Under the pieces are notes generated by a model. That model worked only from the letters and a program-made list of their open reading frames with translations, was not told the origin of the DNA and ran no database searches. The position numbers were made by a program, and so were the translations under genes. Positions 31,061-43,995 of a DNA stretch of 64,000 nucleotides are shown here, piece after piece; the stretch's first letter is position 1, and the number at the start of each line of letters is the position of its first letter. Source of the DNA: Ipomoea triloba (lineage: Eukaryota; Streptophyta; Magnoliopsida; Solanales; Convolvulaceae). Location of the stretch: positions 12,655,847-12,719,846 of the forward strand of contig NC_044917.1 in NCBI RefSeq assembly GCF_003576645.1, written 5' to 3'.

Positions 31061-33537
31061 ATGCAGGGCGTGGCTTCATCGTCTTCCTCGTTAGGACCGA
31101 GCTTGGAAGGAATAGACGATGTCGAGGATTTTCCATGGGTGAATTTTATTTTTATATTTATTTTTATTTTTAAATGAGTTTGAGATTATTGAATGTATGA
31201 AGAAAATGGAGGTTTATTTGGGTTTTGTTTGAATGCAGGCGAATGAAGGAGAGTCGTCCATGTCGTGGGACCGATTCAGTCATCTCTACGATCTTATGCA
31301 GATGGGGAACACCGCCTTCCGGGAGAACAGACTGGATGAGGTGAATTTTATCTCTTTCTGTGGGTGTGTAGTCTGGATAACTGGTTTTTCCAATTAGTGT
31401 TTCTATGAATCTATGATGAGCAATTACTGAATTTTGTACTGAACCGAAATCTTTGTATGTAGTTAGAGAAGGGATCTTTATTTGCAATTCAAGGACCCTG
31501 ATCCATAAAACGAATTGAATGCACTGGGAAATGAGCAAAATTGGGTTTGTTTCCTTTCTGGAAATTTAATCTGGGTGTCAAATTGGTTTGCAAATCCAAT
31601 GGAATTGATGAGACATTAATTTTGAAATTGAGCATCACTCATGGTTCAGTGGTTCACGGGTAGATTGAATTTTTAGTCAAAGTGGTTAATACTCTGAAAA
31701 TGGAGGCAAGGTGTTATTTTTGTGGACTTGATGATATACTAGAAATTGTTCTGAAGTAGTAGTTTACTGTTCTTATCCTTAACATCCTACTCTGATCGTA
31801 ATTACTTCTTCCTCTATCTCTCCTTTGATGAAATAGCGCCCATCCAAGTGACTATGAACTTCCAGTCTAGGCTTTTCTTCTTGCCGAATATAGGCTTTTA
31901 GGGGGAATTTGGTTCACGGAATGTTATCTTACCTTAGGGAATGTTAGATTGTTGGGAATGTTAAATTATTAGGAATGCTAGATTCCTGAGTTTGGTTAAA
32001 ACTGAGGTATGTAATATAAACATGTTTGGTTTAGGGGTTATCTTTTTTTTTTTTTTTTAAATTTTATTTTAATACCTTTAACATATTTTCATGTATTTCA
32101 TAACTTCAAAATTAAAATAATTAAATAAGACAATTGTAACATATATAAGTATATTATTTAAAAATAATTAACTAAGAGCTTGAACTTGAGAAATAAGAAT
32201 TGCTTTATAAGCTAACATGACATAATAAGAAATAAAATAAAAACATATAATTACAAAATAATTAAATGTGCATGATATGTATAATAAGATAACATAAGAT
32301 AACATAAAATATATATTTCATAATAATTATAATTAAAATGACAAAAGTAGTAAATATGCATGGGAATCTCATAATACCTAAGAGTTGTGAGGGAATAACA
32401 TTCCCTTCAAAATCGTATGTGGAGGGCATGTTGCATTCCTAGGGGAAAGTTGTATTCCCTTAGGGAAGTAAGATAACTTGAACCAAACATGGAATGTGAC
32501 ATCCCAAATGTTTGGTGTATCTTGTATTTCCTTTTGGACTGGGGTATGCCCCATGTATCTGTAGTATTTGGGATAATAATAATAATATAATTTACCATTA
32601 TCCCAACAATTACTGCTTTAAAATGATAACTTGTTTTTTTTTTTACATGGGTAACCATTTTGTGCTTGGATGTATTTTCGATAACTCCAAATTGAATTCT
32701 CTAGTTGCTTGAGGTCTACTTTTCTCATATGCTTTCCATTTTGCCAGGCAATCAATTGCTACTCCAAAGCTAACAATATTAAACCGAATGATCCTATCAT
32801 TCTTAGCAATAGATGTGCTTCATACCTGAGGTATATTTCGTTTTGCATATTCTTTTCTTATGCAAATACACACTCTAATGCCATTTCTGCCCACTCGATT
32901 CTGTTGTTCCAAAATGATGTGATTACATCATCCATGCTAGTTAAACTCCATTGTGTTCTGGATGAATGGACTTGTTGAACAAAGTGATGGATTTCACTAT
33001 TCTGATAACAATTGATAACTGCATATTTGTTATAGGTTTAGCCAGTTTCTGAAGAATAGATCTTCATCAGATTCAGAATTTAGGCCATTGAGTGGGCTGG
33101 ATCCTACAACACATGCTGGGGTATGCGCTGTTGCTTGTGTGTTTAATAATCATTAACCTCCAAGGGGTGTGCATTGCTTAAGATTTTACTTTTGATTTCA
33201 GCTTGCATTGAAGGATGCTGAGAAAGTGGTGGCTTTGAGGAGCAATTCGTTAACATCCCACATATTGAAGGCAAATGCACTCATTTTGGTGAGGATATGA
33301 TTTTGATATGAAGAGCAAAATCCAATTAAACAAAAACTATGTTAAAAAAGAAACCAAGTAGACACATGCATTTAAAGCATGCATGACTTAGAATGGCATA
33401 GAAGGAACATGGTTGCAACTTGCAAGTTAACTTATGTTGTGTGTGCGATCCATCTAGCATGATGAGCTGACTTAGAGCTTATTTGTACGAGTGACATTGC
33501 TTTCTTTTCTTCTGTAGCATAATGTATATATATGGGT

Positions 33538-33568
<31 letters not shown>

Positions 33569-36500
33569 TGCTGCACTATTACTATTGTGTGTGTGTGTTT
33601 TATTTTTATTTTTTTATTTTAAATTTTTTATTTCAGTAATCTTTTGATAGGCATGGGTTGAATGAGCATGCATTCACTGCTTGTATTTGCAAGGTTATTA
33701 GTATTTTAATTCTTTTGTATGATGATGTCCATTTTAAAAATGATTGGCAGCTAGAAAAATATGGGCATGCCCAAGATGTAATATATTCAGGCCTTCATAT
33801 AGATCCATCGAGGTAATGTAGCATTGCAACAAGAAAAGTTTCTGTGGATTTTTGTTTCATTTTGTTTTTACGTATTATTTATATTGGTATCATGAGTTAT
33901 ATTGAACATTTATATCGCTTTCTTTTAGAAGCTGACTAATAAAATGAAATTTTTTTATTTTCTGTATCTAGCAAGCCTCTTCAGGAGTTAGAGAGATTCG
34001 TCAGTTTAACCATTGGACGGAGAATCCATGAAAGACCACAGCGCAGTGATGATTTTGATTGCACCCTTTGCTTAAAGTTATTGTATGAACCAATAACAAC
34101 GCCCTGTGGGCATTCATTTTGTCGCTCATGCCTCTTTCAATCAATGGATCGATGTAAAGTCAACTTATATCTCCTTATTTCTTTGCCATTTAGATCATGC
34201 TAATTTTTAGCCCATCTCTCTCCATGTATTTGTATTACCGTCCATATATTTCTTTCGTTTAACTGTGACTGAAAAAATTTAGGTAACAGATGTCCATTGT
34301 GCCGGACGGTGCTTTTTATTAGTCCTAGAACATGTTCAATCAGGTGAGTAATTTATGGAATTAGAACTTATAGTGGATAGAAAACATGCTTAATTTCATG
34401 AACCTAAATGAAGTAATGTAGCTACTTTTCTATTTTTGAGACCATTCTATCTTCTATGTCTTTAGTGTGACACTGAATAACATCATCCAGAGGAATTTTC
34501 CTGAGGAATATGCTGAAAGAAAAGCAGAAAATGATAGTTTGATAAATCTCGGTGTTGATTTGCTGCCTCTATTTGTAATGGATGTTGTTCTACCATGCCA
34601 GAAGTTTCACCTCAACATTTTTGAGCCACGTTATAGACTTATGGTGAGTGCAGTATTTCAAGACTTTTACTTGAAAATTTTCTACTAACCAGTTTTCGCT
34701 GCATAAATATGGAGTAATATTTATGGAATGCTTTAATAACATTAGTCATTTTGTGGTCTTGTTTGGTACTTTTGAAGTATGATAGTAAGATTTTATTTTT
34801 AAAACTAACAAAAAGGAAAAAAAAAATTATGTCTCACATATTTGAAATAAATCATTAATTGCCTAATAACTTGTATGAAATAGACAAAATGATTTAAGTT
34901 TTCAATGAAACATGACCATTTTAATTCCGCTTTTTCAGTTTTTGTAAGGGTGATTGTGGCAGAGTACTTGAGTTTCTCTTGCAACCTATCACTTTGTCTC
35001 ACTCAAGATGAGATGTAGATGATAGAATCAAGGATCAGATCTCAATACATTTGAAATTTTGTAGATAAGTCAGCTTGCAGAAAATGAAGTTTGGATCAAT
35101 ATTACATGCATGTTTTTTTTTGGGCAATTTTCATGATACTGTCATACCGATCTTATACTGAATTCCATATATTCTTCAAACAGGTGAGGAGGATAATGGA
35201 AGGAAATCATCGAATGGGAATGGTATATTATCTGTTTCAAATATTCTCCTTAAGGTATAGTTGGTGCTTCAGTTACACCCTAGTTTATGCTGAGGCATTC
35301 CGTTAATGATGTAGGTTATCATTGATTCTGCGACAGGTTCTATAGCTGAATATGGTTGTGAAGTAGAGATCACAGAGTAGGTGTTTCCCATGATATTTCT
35401 GTGCAGATGCATGCGTATGTGTGTGCATGCTTCAAAATGCTTATCTTTTGTTATTCTTACTTATGGGTTGAAAACTTCATGCCTTTATGTAGTTGTGAGC
35501 CACTTCCAGATGGGCGATTCTTTCTAGAGGTGAATACCAATTAATTTCTTACCCAATTACTTGGTTTTTGTTTGCATTGACTGGTGGATGCTGCCTTCTA
35601 GTTCATGCATGATATTCGTTTTCTTAGGGGTTCATTTTTGCTTTCAACATTTATGTCAACATATATTTGGAATATTCATGAATGTTCTGGAAATGTAAAC
35701 TTAAGGAATCTTGTAACTTTGGAAACAAGAAGATAGTTATCATCCCTATTTGTATCTAGTGGAACGGTTACTGTAATTGATCAAATCTTATAACGTAAGG
35801 AACCTAGTGGAATGGTTATCGTTTTTAGTTTTGATTTCTTTTATTGTATTATTTCTTTGGCAAACAAATGCCACAGGTTGTATCAAGTGTGATATCTGGA
35901 CACTGTTCCTTTTTCCTTGCAGACAGATGTGATGATGAAAAATATTAATTTATATTGATATGCAAGTTTAGTTAAGTCTGAATGTTCTAAAAAGCATATC
36001 TTTAATTGATTGATTAGTTTATTAGCTTGCTCAAATTGGCTAGTAAGCAAGAAACAAGTTGCTCACATAGTCACATTGAAGCTTGTTTCTTTCTGAACCT
36101 TCACCTTTCTTGTTTCAATGTTACATTCTACTCATTTGTCTAATAAGATGCAAATTCAAACAGATTGAAAGCCGTCGAAGATGTCGCTTTGTACGTAACT
36201 GGGATCAAGATGGGTTAGTTTAATTAAACTATTGAGCGCCTTTCAAATGCTATATCTTTTGCCATATGCTTGCTTACTTATGTTTTCTCACTGTCTTACT
36301 GAAGATATCGAGTAGCTGAAGTTGAATGGGTACAGGATATTTATCCGGCAGAAGGGACAATAGAGATGAATGAAGTAAGTTATTTTATTTAAAGATGCAA
36401 ACATGCAGTTTATCTGTTTATGTAATCCTGGTTTTGCACCTTTGAGAATCGTCCACTACAAAATATTTCTGTGAATGCTATTATTCCCCCCACATTTTGA

Positions 36501-38143
36501 GTGGTTTATGCATTTCTTGGTTATTGAGTTCTTTCATATTATGTTTCTAGTTATTCTTTATATTGTTATATAAAGAGGAATAAAGGTCGGACTCTGTGCA
36601 CAGGGAACCTCCATGGAAGACGTACTCAGCTTTATGTCTTTTTTTTTTTTAATATATAATTTTTTTTATAGATGTTGTTTCTAGGGTTTGAATCCATTAC
36701 TAGTTACTAGAAGGTTAATGTGTGAGCACTTGGCCACTACAGCCCAACCTTGTTTAATGGCATCTAGCATATACTATAATCTTTGTTCTGAAAAGTATGC
36801 TTTTGTTTTTTAGAAGTTTCATATTGCCTTGCTAGGCTTTATATCTTGCCGAGTTTGAGTTCATCTAGCATCTTGACCATTGTAACTTGCTCATTTGAGG
36901 TGTTGTGATGTATATTTGATTTAATTTCTCAAATTTTATAGTTACAGGAGGTGATTAATAGGTCAGCAGCATATGCTCGAGAATGGTTGAGGCGTGCAAA
37001 AGAAGCAGCTCAAGGAGGTAAATAAATTGACGAATAGGAAGTAGAATTTTAGTAATCCTTTGTTGGTTCTTGCAGTGTTGTGGGTTCAATAGGTGTTGTG
37101 ACCCATTCTTCTTGGTCTCTCTGATTCACTTGATCCCACTTGCATTCGGTGAATTATCAATAGAGCATTAAATTTTGTTGAGAATATTAAAAATGACGGT
37201 TTGTTTTCAGATCGCATGCGACTTGTGGAACTCCATAAAGCTGAGGGATTAATGCCCTCAACACGCGATCCTGAGCGCTTCAGTTTCTGGGTATAAATTT
37301 TGAAGCCAGATTCAATCTAAGAGAACTAAAAAAATAAATAAAAATTATAGATCAGTTGCTTACTGTTGTTCCCTGAATGCAGCTAGCGACAGTGGCAAAT
37401 CCAAGCCCATCAGAGAGATTAGCGCTCTTACGGATAAGAGATACAAAAGAGGTATTTTCTTATTCTTATCATAATTGCATGGCACTTTTGCCGCTATGTT
37501 GCCCATGTCCAGTCCTGTAGAGCTTCGTAACACATCCACACGGTTGGTATACTAGTTTTTAGTATTAGAAAGTGAAACTTGAACGTTCAAGTGATAGTTA
37601 TCCATTAGTTGTTCATATTATAAGGACCAACGTTGCTGCCAATGACTTTGTAGTTTAGTGGCACGAAGTGGCTTTCTCAAATGGGAGGTCATGGGTTTGA
37701 GCCCCAGTGGGGTAGTATTGACTCTGTGTTTCTGTAGGTTAAGAAAGTAGTTAGGAATGAACAGATACTAAATGTAGAAGCACATCTTGGACTGGAGTGT
37801 CTACACCATAATGAATCCTTTTTCCCCTTCTCGAATTTGTTTATCTCTAGCCTTGTCTATTTCTCGCTCTTTTTTCTCTTGAAGCACATCTTGGACTGGA
37901 GTGTCTACACCATAACAAATCCTTTTTCCCCTTCTCTAATTTGTTTATCTCTAGCCTCGTCTTTTTCTCTTCTGGTCTCGTTTCTATTTCAAAAATTTAG
38001 CAGGGAAGAACTGATGGACAAATAGATTATTTTTCCCCTTGTGGACATCCATGCTAATTGCACTCGATTTCTTTCTTTTGCAGAGGATAAGTCGAGCCCT
38101 TATTTTCATGAGGGCGGAGGCACAAGGCTGTCGAGTACAGTAA
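31061..38143 (+). CDS. TPR-RING-LON domain protein, LONRF-like E3 ubiquitin ligase
   Basis: Eighteen coding exons join in frame into 486 residues: 31061-31138, 31239-31340, 32748-32830, 33036-33120, 33202-33288, 33751-33812, 33972-34153, 34283-34343, 34466-34643, 35184-35222, 35315-35376, 35493-35529, 36164-36213, 36305-36374, 36942-37017, 37211-37290, 37383-37451, 38084-38143. Every intron is GT-AG. An N-terminal TPR-like segment (about 35-145, FRENRLDEAINCYSKANNI) precedes a complete C3HC4 RING (Cys196, Cys199, Cys211, His213, Cys216, Cys219, Cys230, Cys233; CTLC, CGHSFC, CPLC) and a LON substrate-binding domain (about 280-480, LPLFVMDVVLPCQKFHLNIF). No ATPase or protease domain follows, so it is not a Lon protease. 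The order matches animal LONRF proteins and their plant homologues. RING-mediated ubiquitin transfer is the family expectation; targets are unknown. The start of exon 15 could alternatively be 36948, removing two residues. Confidence 0.9.
31909..32492. mobile_element. TIR element in intron 2 of the LONRF-like gene
   Basis: The left end GGAATTTGGTTCACGGAATG … GTTATCTTACC and right end (inverse CATGTTTGGTTCAAGTTATCTTAC) form imperfect inverted repeats. GNNTTTGGTT ends are typical of Harbinger/Tourist MITEs. No TSD was confirmed. It fills much of this 1.4-kb intron. Confidence 0.55.
33540..33563. repeat. (CA)n microsatellite in intron 5 of the LONRF-like gene
   Basis: A run of about 12 CA units is followed 23 bp later by a GTGTGTGTGTG run, so a transcript could fold locally. 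Confidence 0.9.
36660..36775 (-). mobile_element. SINE-like copy in intron 14 of the LONRF-like gene
   Basis: On the minus strand there is an A-box-like TAGTGGCCAAGTGC and, about 30 bp on, a B-box GGATTCAAACCC. Confidence 0.5.
37645..37775 (+). mobile_element. SINE-like copy in intron 17 of the LONRF-like gene
   Basis: An A-box-like TAGTGGCACGAAGTGG is followed by a B-box GGGTTTGAGCCCC (37690-37702). After it, CTACACCATAA…AATCC…TTTTTCCCCTTCTC is repeated directly at 37800 and 37905, a local duplication of about 105 bp. Confidence 0.55.
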
Positions 38144-38955
38144 GCAGCGGCAAATTATACCATGGATCAGAGACGACTACCAAGCATTGTGAAACCTGAT
38201 CCAAAATAACATTCAAATTATGTGTCTGCAATTAACCTATGTTAATTGCAAACACATAAACATAATATGTTTATTTATAGACACAATTTATTAATTAAAG
38301 GAACATAATAAGTTAGATGTAGATACATAATATTTGGGTCAAGGTTAACAATGCAAAATGGACTTGGTTCATGGTATAACAATTATATTGGTAAGCAGCA
38401 ATGCCACCAGTTGCTAGTATGTAGTTCCACCTAATACATAATTTTATTACATTCTAATGAACAGCAATTCTTTGATCCACCTTTTAGTGGTGGATTCTAA
38501 CCCTCTCCTCCCTACTGAAACTTTCTTGTTTTCCATTAAATTTATTTGTATTTATATTGTAAAACGGGTGGACACTTGTATTACAGTTGAAACTAACCAA
38601 GGAAGGACATGTGTTTCTTGAATCTCAGTTTCTTGATTCCTTCACAAACTTAACTATTCGGACTCATCGATCATCTTGCATCACCATTTGCACTTGCACA
38701 CAAACATTGAAGACTTTTGCATTTTTACTTACTATGGAGTATCATATATAAGGGATAAGAGTGGAGTAGAGTGGAGTGGACTAATGGTACAAAGTATTTT
38801 TGTACTTGTACATGTTTAGGGTTGCACACTGGACTAATAGCTTCACTCCCGTGGATATAGGTACATTGCTGAATTATGTAAATTGTCTTCCTTACTTTCT
38901 GCCATTGTTATTATTTCTTGTTCTAGTTAATCTCAACATATCGGTTAGAGCACTA
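38144..38955. other. 3' flank of the LONRF-like gene, no further gene seen
   Basis: AT-rich sequence containing the probable 3' UTR (to about 38290). No recognisable coding content. Confidence 0.5.
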
Positions 38956-38959
38956 TTGA

Positions 38960-39245
38960 GATGGCCAATTCAAATGCGAACTTTGAAGTATCAAAGTTTG
39001 ATGGTACATGAAATTTTAGGTTAAGGAAGTCTGGGGTTAAGGATTTGTTGGCTTAACAGAGTCTTTTAAAAACCTTGAAGGTGAAAATGTTACTTAATCT
39101 GGGAGAGGCTGATTTGGAGGATTTGAAGAATTGCGTGGCAAGAACCGTCTATCTTGCAAATGAAGTTGTGTATAAAGTTTTGACCTTGGCAATTCTAAAA
39201 GAAATTTGAGATAAATTGGAGAGTTAGTTCATGGAAAAATCTTTG
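38960..39245 (+). pseudogene. Ty1-copia gag fragment (decayed)
   Basis: It reads MANSNANFEVSKFDGT, then GEADLEDLKNCVARTVYLAN and LTLAILKEI…DKLES…FMEKSLTT, matching the N-terminal copia gag block of the KFDGxNFxxWxxxM type. Several stops. Confidence 0.65.
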
Positions 39246-39419
39246 ACAACGGTATTCTCAGAGGCCAGAGAATGTAGTATAGCTACTCCACCGCCACAAT
39301 ACATCTCATTGTTTACTCTTATGGAGCAATGCAAATTCAGAGGACTATGAGAATCCTTTATTTTTACACACGAGTGAGAATCCAATTGTAGTGCTTGTGA
39401 CTTCTCCTTTGACATGATC

Positions 39420-40260
39420 TAATTACATTTCATTGAGTAGGTTGGTAAAGATGGTGTTGGAGGTCAAAAACCCGTGGGGGTTTAATCGATTGGACCATTC
39501 TCATTCCATGTAGAGGCTAAGCACAATATGCAACCTGGAGAAGATGCAATATGATAGTGAGTTCTTGGTTACTCATATTGGTTAGTGTTTCTATATTCTC
39601 TATTTTGAAAATACAAAGGACATATGGGAAGACTTTAAAAAAAAAAAAAAGATTTTTTCAAGGAGATCCAAAAGACTTCAGAGCTTCAGGATGAAGTTTA
39701 CCATCATAGACAAATAATTTTAAGCATTACCGTTTATTACATAGTGCAAAATCTTGTGGGAAGAAATGAGTACACTGAGGCCACTTCTTATTTTTGAGTG
39801 CACTCTTAGATGTTCATGTGAGCTTGTGAACAAAATTATAATAGAAAGAAAGGAAGATAAAGTAAATCGATTTCTAAAAGGGCCAAATAATGATTTCATT
39901 AGTATCAAATCATGAGTTTTAGTTCTAGATCCTATGATGGTTGTCAGTAAGGTTTTTGGAATGGCAATCAAGTTGGAGAGGCAAATTAATGGTGCAACTG
40001 TTGGATATAATAATAGCGTTGTGATGCAAACTAATGCTAGTCATAGTAATCTAACAAGGACAGTGAGTGAGGAAACTTAGTTGTTGTTTCGACCCCTAAT
40101 GTTGTCAATAACTTACAATCATAAAAGAATGTTCAACAACAACAACAACAACAATAGAGGCAAGTCTATTGCAAAATGCGCATTTTGTGGTATGAATGGC
40201 CTTACAATGGACAAATGCAAGAAAGGAAATGCAAAGTTTTATTGAATAGTTATGGAAAGA
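39420..40260 (+). pseudogene. Second Ty1-copia gag remnant with degenerate zinc knuckle
   Basis: Pieces read FENTKDIWEDF, KINRFLKGPNNDFISIKS, DPMMVVSKVFGMAIKLERQI and a knuckle-like CAFCGMNGLTMDKC, in which the His of CxxCxxxxHxxxxC is Leu. The spacing belongs to a different copia lineage from the fragment just upstream. Stops and a poly(A)-like run at 39637-39650 break it. Confidence 0.65.
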
Positions 40261-40309
40261 AAATTTTCAATAACGCTATCCTTATCCCGACAATACTCTC
40301 TCACTTTTA

Positions 40310-40965
40310 GGCTATGTTTGGTAAACCTAGCTGAAAAGTAGCTGAAAGCTGAAAAGTAGCTGAAAATTGAAAAGTTATAAGCTCGAAGCTGAAATCTGAA
40401 GAGCTGTTAAGCTAGCTGTTATGCTTAAAAGTGTTTGGTAAAATTAGCTTTTTGATAAGTTGATAAATGTAAAAAGACTAAAAATGACATCTTCATACAA
40501 TTTAAATAGTTTTAAATTTAAATAGGTTTGTTTATATATTAAAATATAAAATAGTGAAATCAATATATTTTAATAAAATATAAAGTAAGAACATATATTT
40601 GAAACCATATAAAGTAAAACAAAATGTTTATATAATTCATAAGATTAGTTCATACAAAAATTAATGTTTAAACACAAATGTCAAATTGAAATTACAACCA
40701 AACATATTGAAGAGAAAATGTTAAAAAAGTTTAGCCAAAAAAAGTTAATTGGGAAGGGTAAATGATGTCATTTATTTAAAATAATAAGGTTAAAGATGGA
40801 AAAAAAAAGTTAAGAAACTACTAGCTTATTTTGAAACGCGTTCAAAAATAAGCTCTTATTTTAAGCTACTAGCTTATTTTAGGAACATTACCAAACAGAG
40901 CTTATAGCTTATTAGTAGCTTAAAATAAGCTATAAGTTCCTAAATAAGCTCTGCCAAACAGAGCC
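40310..40965. mobile_element. PIF/Harbinger-type MITE, TTA duplication
   Basis: The 656-bp unit starts GGCTATGTTTGGTAAACCTAG and ends TCTGCCAAACAGAGCC, flanked by TTA (40307-40309 and 40966-40968). The interior is built of AGCT(G)AAAAGTAGC and AAGCTATAAG words in both orientations. No transposase. Confidence 0.75.
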
Positions 40966-41024
40966 TTAAAAGTAGATCACGCTTCCACATCATTGAATTT
41001 GTAAATTCTTTACTATTTTTTTTA

Positions 41025-42087
41025 GGCAAAAGGGTCAAATGGACCAATGTACTAGCACTGATTGTTCATCCAGTACCATGAATTAAAATATGGTCCATCT
41101 AAGTCATTATACTCCTAATTATTTTTCATCTAGCATTTTTAACCTATTTCTAACAAGTAACCCATCTGATTTGTTGACATGGAAAAATAAAATAATAAAA
41201 AATGACGACATGTTATTTATATGAATGTTTTGGATGATTTTACTCTATTTCATTAATGAAGAAAATGATTTCTTACAATGAAATAGGGTAGAAATCAAAG
41301 TTGTTATATAATGTTTTAATTACAGTGCATTGCACTACTGTGTATGTATAGTGGGGTATCCAAAGTTGTTCGGCAATGAAATTCCATGAAAATCGATATA
41401 TGAAAATTAAATATAATAACTTAAGATATTGTATTGGGTAAATTTTATTATTTTTAAAAAATAATTTAATTTTTATATATCGATTTTCATGGAATCTCAT
41501 TATCGAACGACACTGAATACCCCACTATACATACAAAGTACATTGTAGTTGAAACTTTATATAGCAATTTTGATTTCTGTCCTATTTCATTGCAAGAAAT
41601 CATCCAAAAATACAATATCTTAAGTTATTCAATTATCCAAAAATCCAAAAATATTAATTTATTTTTAAATTAAAATAAAATTTACCCAATACAATATCTT
41701 AAGTTATTATAAAAATAATTTAATTTCATATATTGATTTCTATGAAATCTCATTGTTGAACGATAGTGAATACCCCGTCATACATACACTGTAGTTAAAA
41801 CTTTATATAGCAATTTTGATTTTTACCCTATTTCACTGCAAGAAATTATTTTTTTCATTAATGAAATAGGGTAGAAATCATCCAAAACATCCATATAAAT
41901 AACATATCATTTTTTCTAATTTTATTTTTCCATGTCGTCAAATTAGATAGGTTACTTGTTAGAAATAGGCTAAAAATGCTAGATGAAAAATAATTAGGAA
42001 TATAATGACCTAGATGGACCATGTTTTAATTCATGGTGCTAGATGAACAATCAATGGTAGTAAATGAGCCTATTTGACCCTTTTGCC
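41025..42087. mobile_element. MULE-type element with ~215-bp TIRs and internal palindromes
   Basis: It starts GGCAAAAGGGTCAAATGGACC and ends TTTGACCCTTTTGCC; arms of about 215 bp are inverted copies (…GGTCCATCTA…CTAATTATTTTTCATCTAG…). The target duplication is masked by poly-T (TTTTTTTTA versus TTTTTTTTT). The interior has a further inverted pair (TATATATCGATTTTCATGGAAT against its complement) plus a decayed third copy. Non-coding. Confidence 0.75.
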
Positions 42088-42189
42088 TTTTTTTTTATTT
42101 TTTTTTATTTTTTTTATCACTGCAATACTCTTCCACTTTCAAAAGTAGTCTTACTCGCTTTTTTATATTATAAATATAATAATAAAATA

Positions 42190-42447
42190 CTACCTCCGTC
42201 CCAAAATGGTTGTCTGGTTCGTTTAACGAGGCTTGACTGAAGTAATTTTTAATCCAAATTTTTATAATATTAAGTTTAGCATTAATATATAAAATTTATA
42301 TATTTAAAAACTACATTAAAAGTACTACTAAACACAAAAAATTAAATTTAAAAATAATAAAAAATTACTAAAGAAAATAAGCAAAGAAGAAAGAGTTGGT
42401 TTGACCAATGAATAGTAAATAGGACAGATAAAATAAGACAGATGGAG
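42190..42447. mobile_element. Stowaway MITE (Tc1/mariner type), complete
   Basis: The 258-bp unit starts CTACCTCCGTCCCA and ends complementary to CTCCATCTGTCTTA, flanked by TA (42188-42189 and 42448-42449). CTCCCTCCGTCCC ends and TA duplications define Stowaway. It is the intact reference for the partial copies at 54078, 56167 and 58534. Confidence 0.9.
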
Positions 42448-42449
42448 TA

Positions 42450-43990
42450 ACAAATAAAAAATAAAGAAGGAAATAAAAGTCAATTACAAACTTGCTATTA
42501 TAGCAAGCTCGCAAGCCACATAAGCTAACAAAATAAATAAATAAATAAATAAAAATCAGCATTATTTTTCACATCATCTTAAAGGAGTTTACTTGCTGGG
42601 ATAAGCATAACCTATAATTAACAAGATATAACAATGTGCTTATCTACGGGAATATGCTTATTACTAAAGAAATAACCGCTTCTAACATACTCAATAAAAG
42701 CTAAATGACTTTCTAGCCCTTATGATGAGTTGGCTGCTGTTGATCTTCATTAAGCTTAAGCTATTGTTGTTGCCTGTACTTTAATAATTTCTTCAAATCA
42801 ATTAAATTTGAAAGGATAAATGAACGCATTTTGAATATTTTGTATCGAATTTGATCAATTTAAAAAGTATGGAAAGACTACTAGTGACGGAAATGATAAT
42901 CAATAAAAAGGAGTAAAAATGTAAAGTGATATAAGCACAACATAATTTACATGTAAAACATTTTACTATATATATGAAACGCCCTTCTTCTTCTAAGTTC
43001 CCATCACTTTACTTTGTCTTTTGGTGAGTGCTGCAAAACAAATTCAGCATCATTGCTATCACCACATTTTTGGGTATAGAAAGTAAAAAAGAATGTTAGT
43101 TAGCATAGGTAATTAATTAGAGCATCATTAATTGTAGTTCTTGCAGTTGTGACGAAGAAAAGAAGATGAGAGGGAAGGAAAAAAAAAACGGAAATCATGA
43201 TTGCCCGGAAAAAAATGTTAGAAAAAAGGTATTTACGCGCCTAGAGGGCTGTGCAGAACACACATCCTCTGGGCTCGCCTAGTGTGCTCAACGCACGGCA
43301 GAACACAACCTCCGGGCTTTTTCTCTTTTCTACCTTCCAGGTCCTACAAAAAATCACTCCTCTTGCAAATATAATTTCTTATCTCTCCTCTCTCCTCTCT
43401 CCTCCAAATAATCATCTCTCACCTACAACATATTAAAAAAATCAAGAAAAAACTTCTATTGTGAATATTCATACACAGTTAGGTATTTGATTATCAGAGT
43501 GATTATAAAAATTACATCCGCTCGACAAATTTTTCTCCTCAATTGGATAAGTAATTTGAGCTTATTTGTTAGTTGGTAGTTAAATTAATTTATTTTTTTA
43601 AAAAGAAAAACCTAATTTCCAAATTATTTTTTTAATACTGACTCTATTACAATGTAGTATAATATTTATCCATACATCCTTTTCTTGTGACTTTTCATTT
43701 AAGAGATTACAAGTTACTTGACTATTCATTATTTTTAGTGGCACCAAACATAAAATTTATATTTTGCAGGTTTTTCCCAGGAAAGAAAGTCTTCTCATCC
43801 CTATGGTTTCTCCATGACTAAACAAATAGAACAAGAGTGCACGTTCTTCCCAACATGCTCCCAACAAACTAACATCTCCATTTTCCTATCTTCAAATCCC
43901 ATATTTCACAAACATTCCTTTGTTGAATCTTTTGCTTTCTTCTTCTCCTTTCAAGAACTTCATTTCACATTAAGCATTCCTCATTCTAAA
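42450..43990. other. Upstream region of the receptor kinase gene
   Basis: Mostly AT-rich with a pyrimidine-rich stretch (CTCTCCTCTCTCCTCTCTCC, about 43383-43402). No gene is supported; the small frame at 43814 overlaps the leader of the receptor gene. No clear TATA box was placed. Confidence 0.4.
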
Positions 43991-43995
43991 CCACA

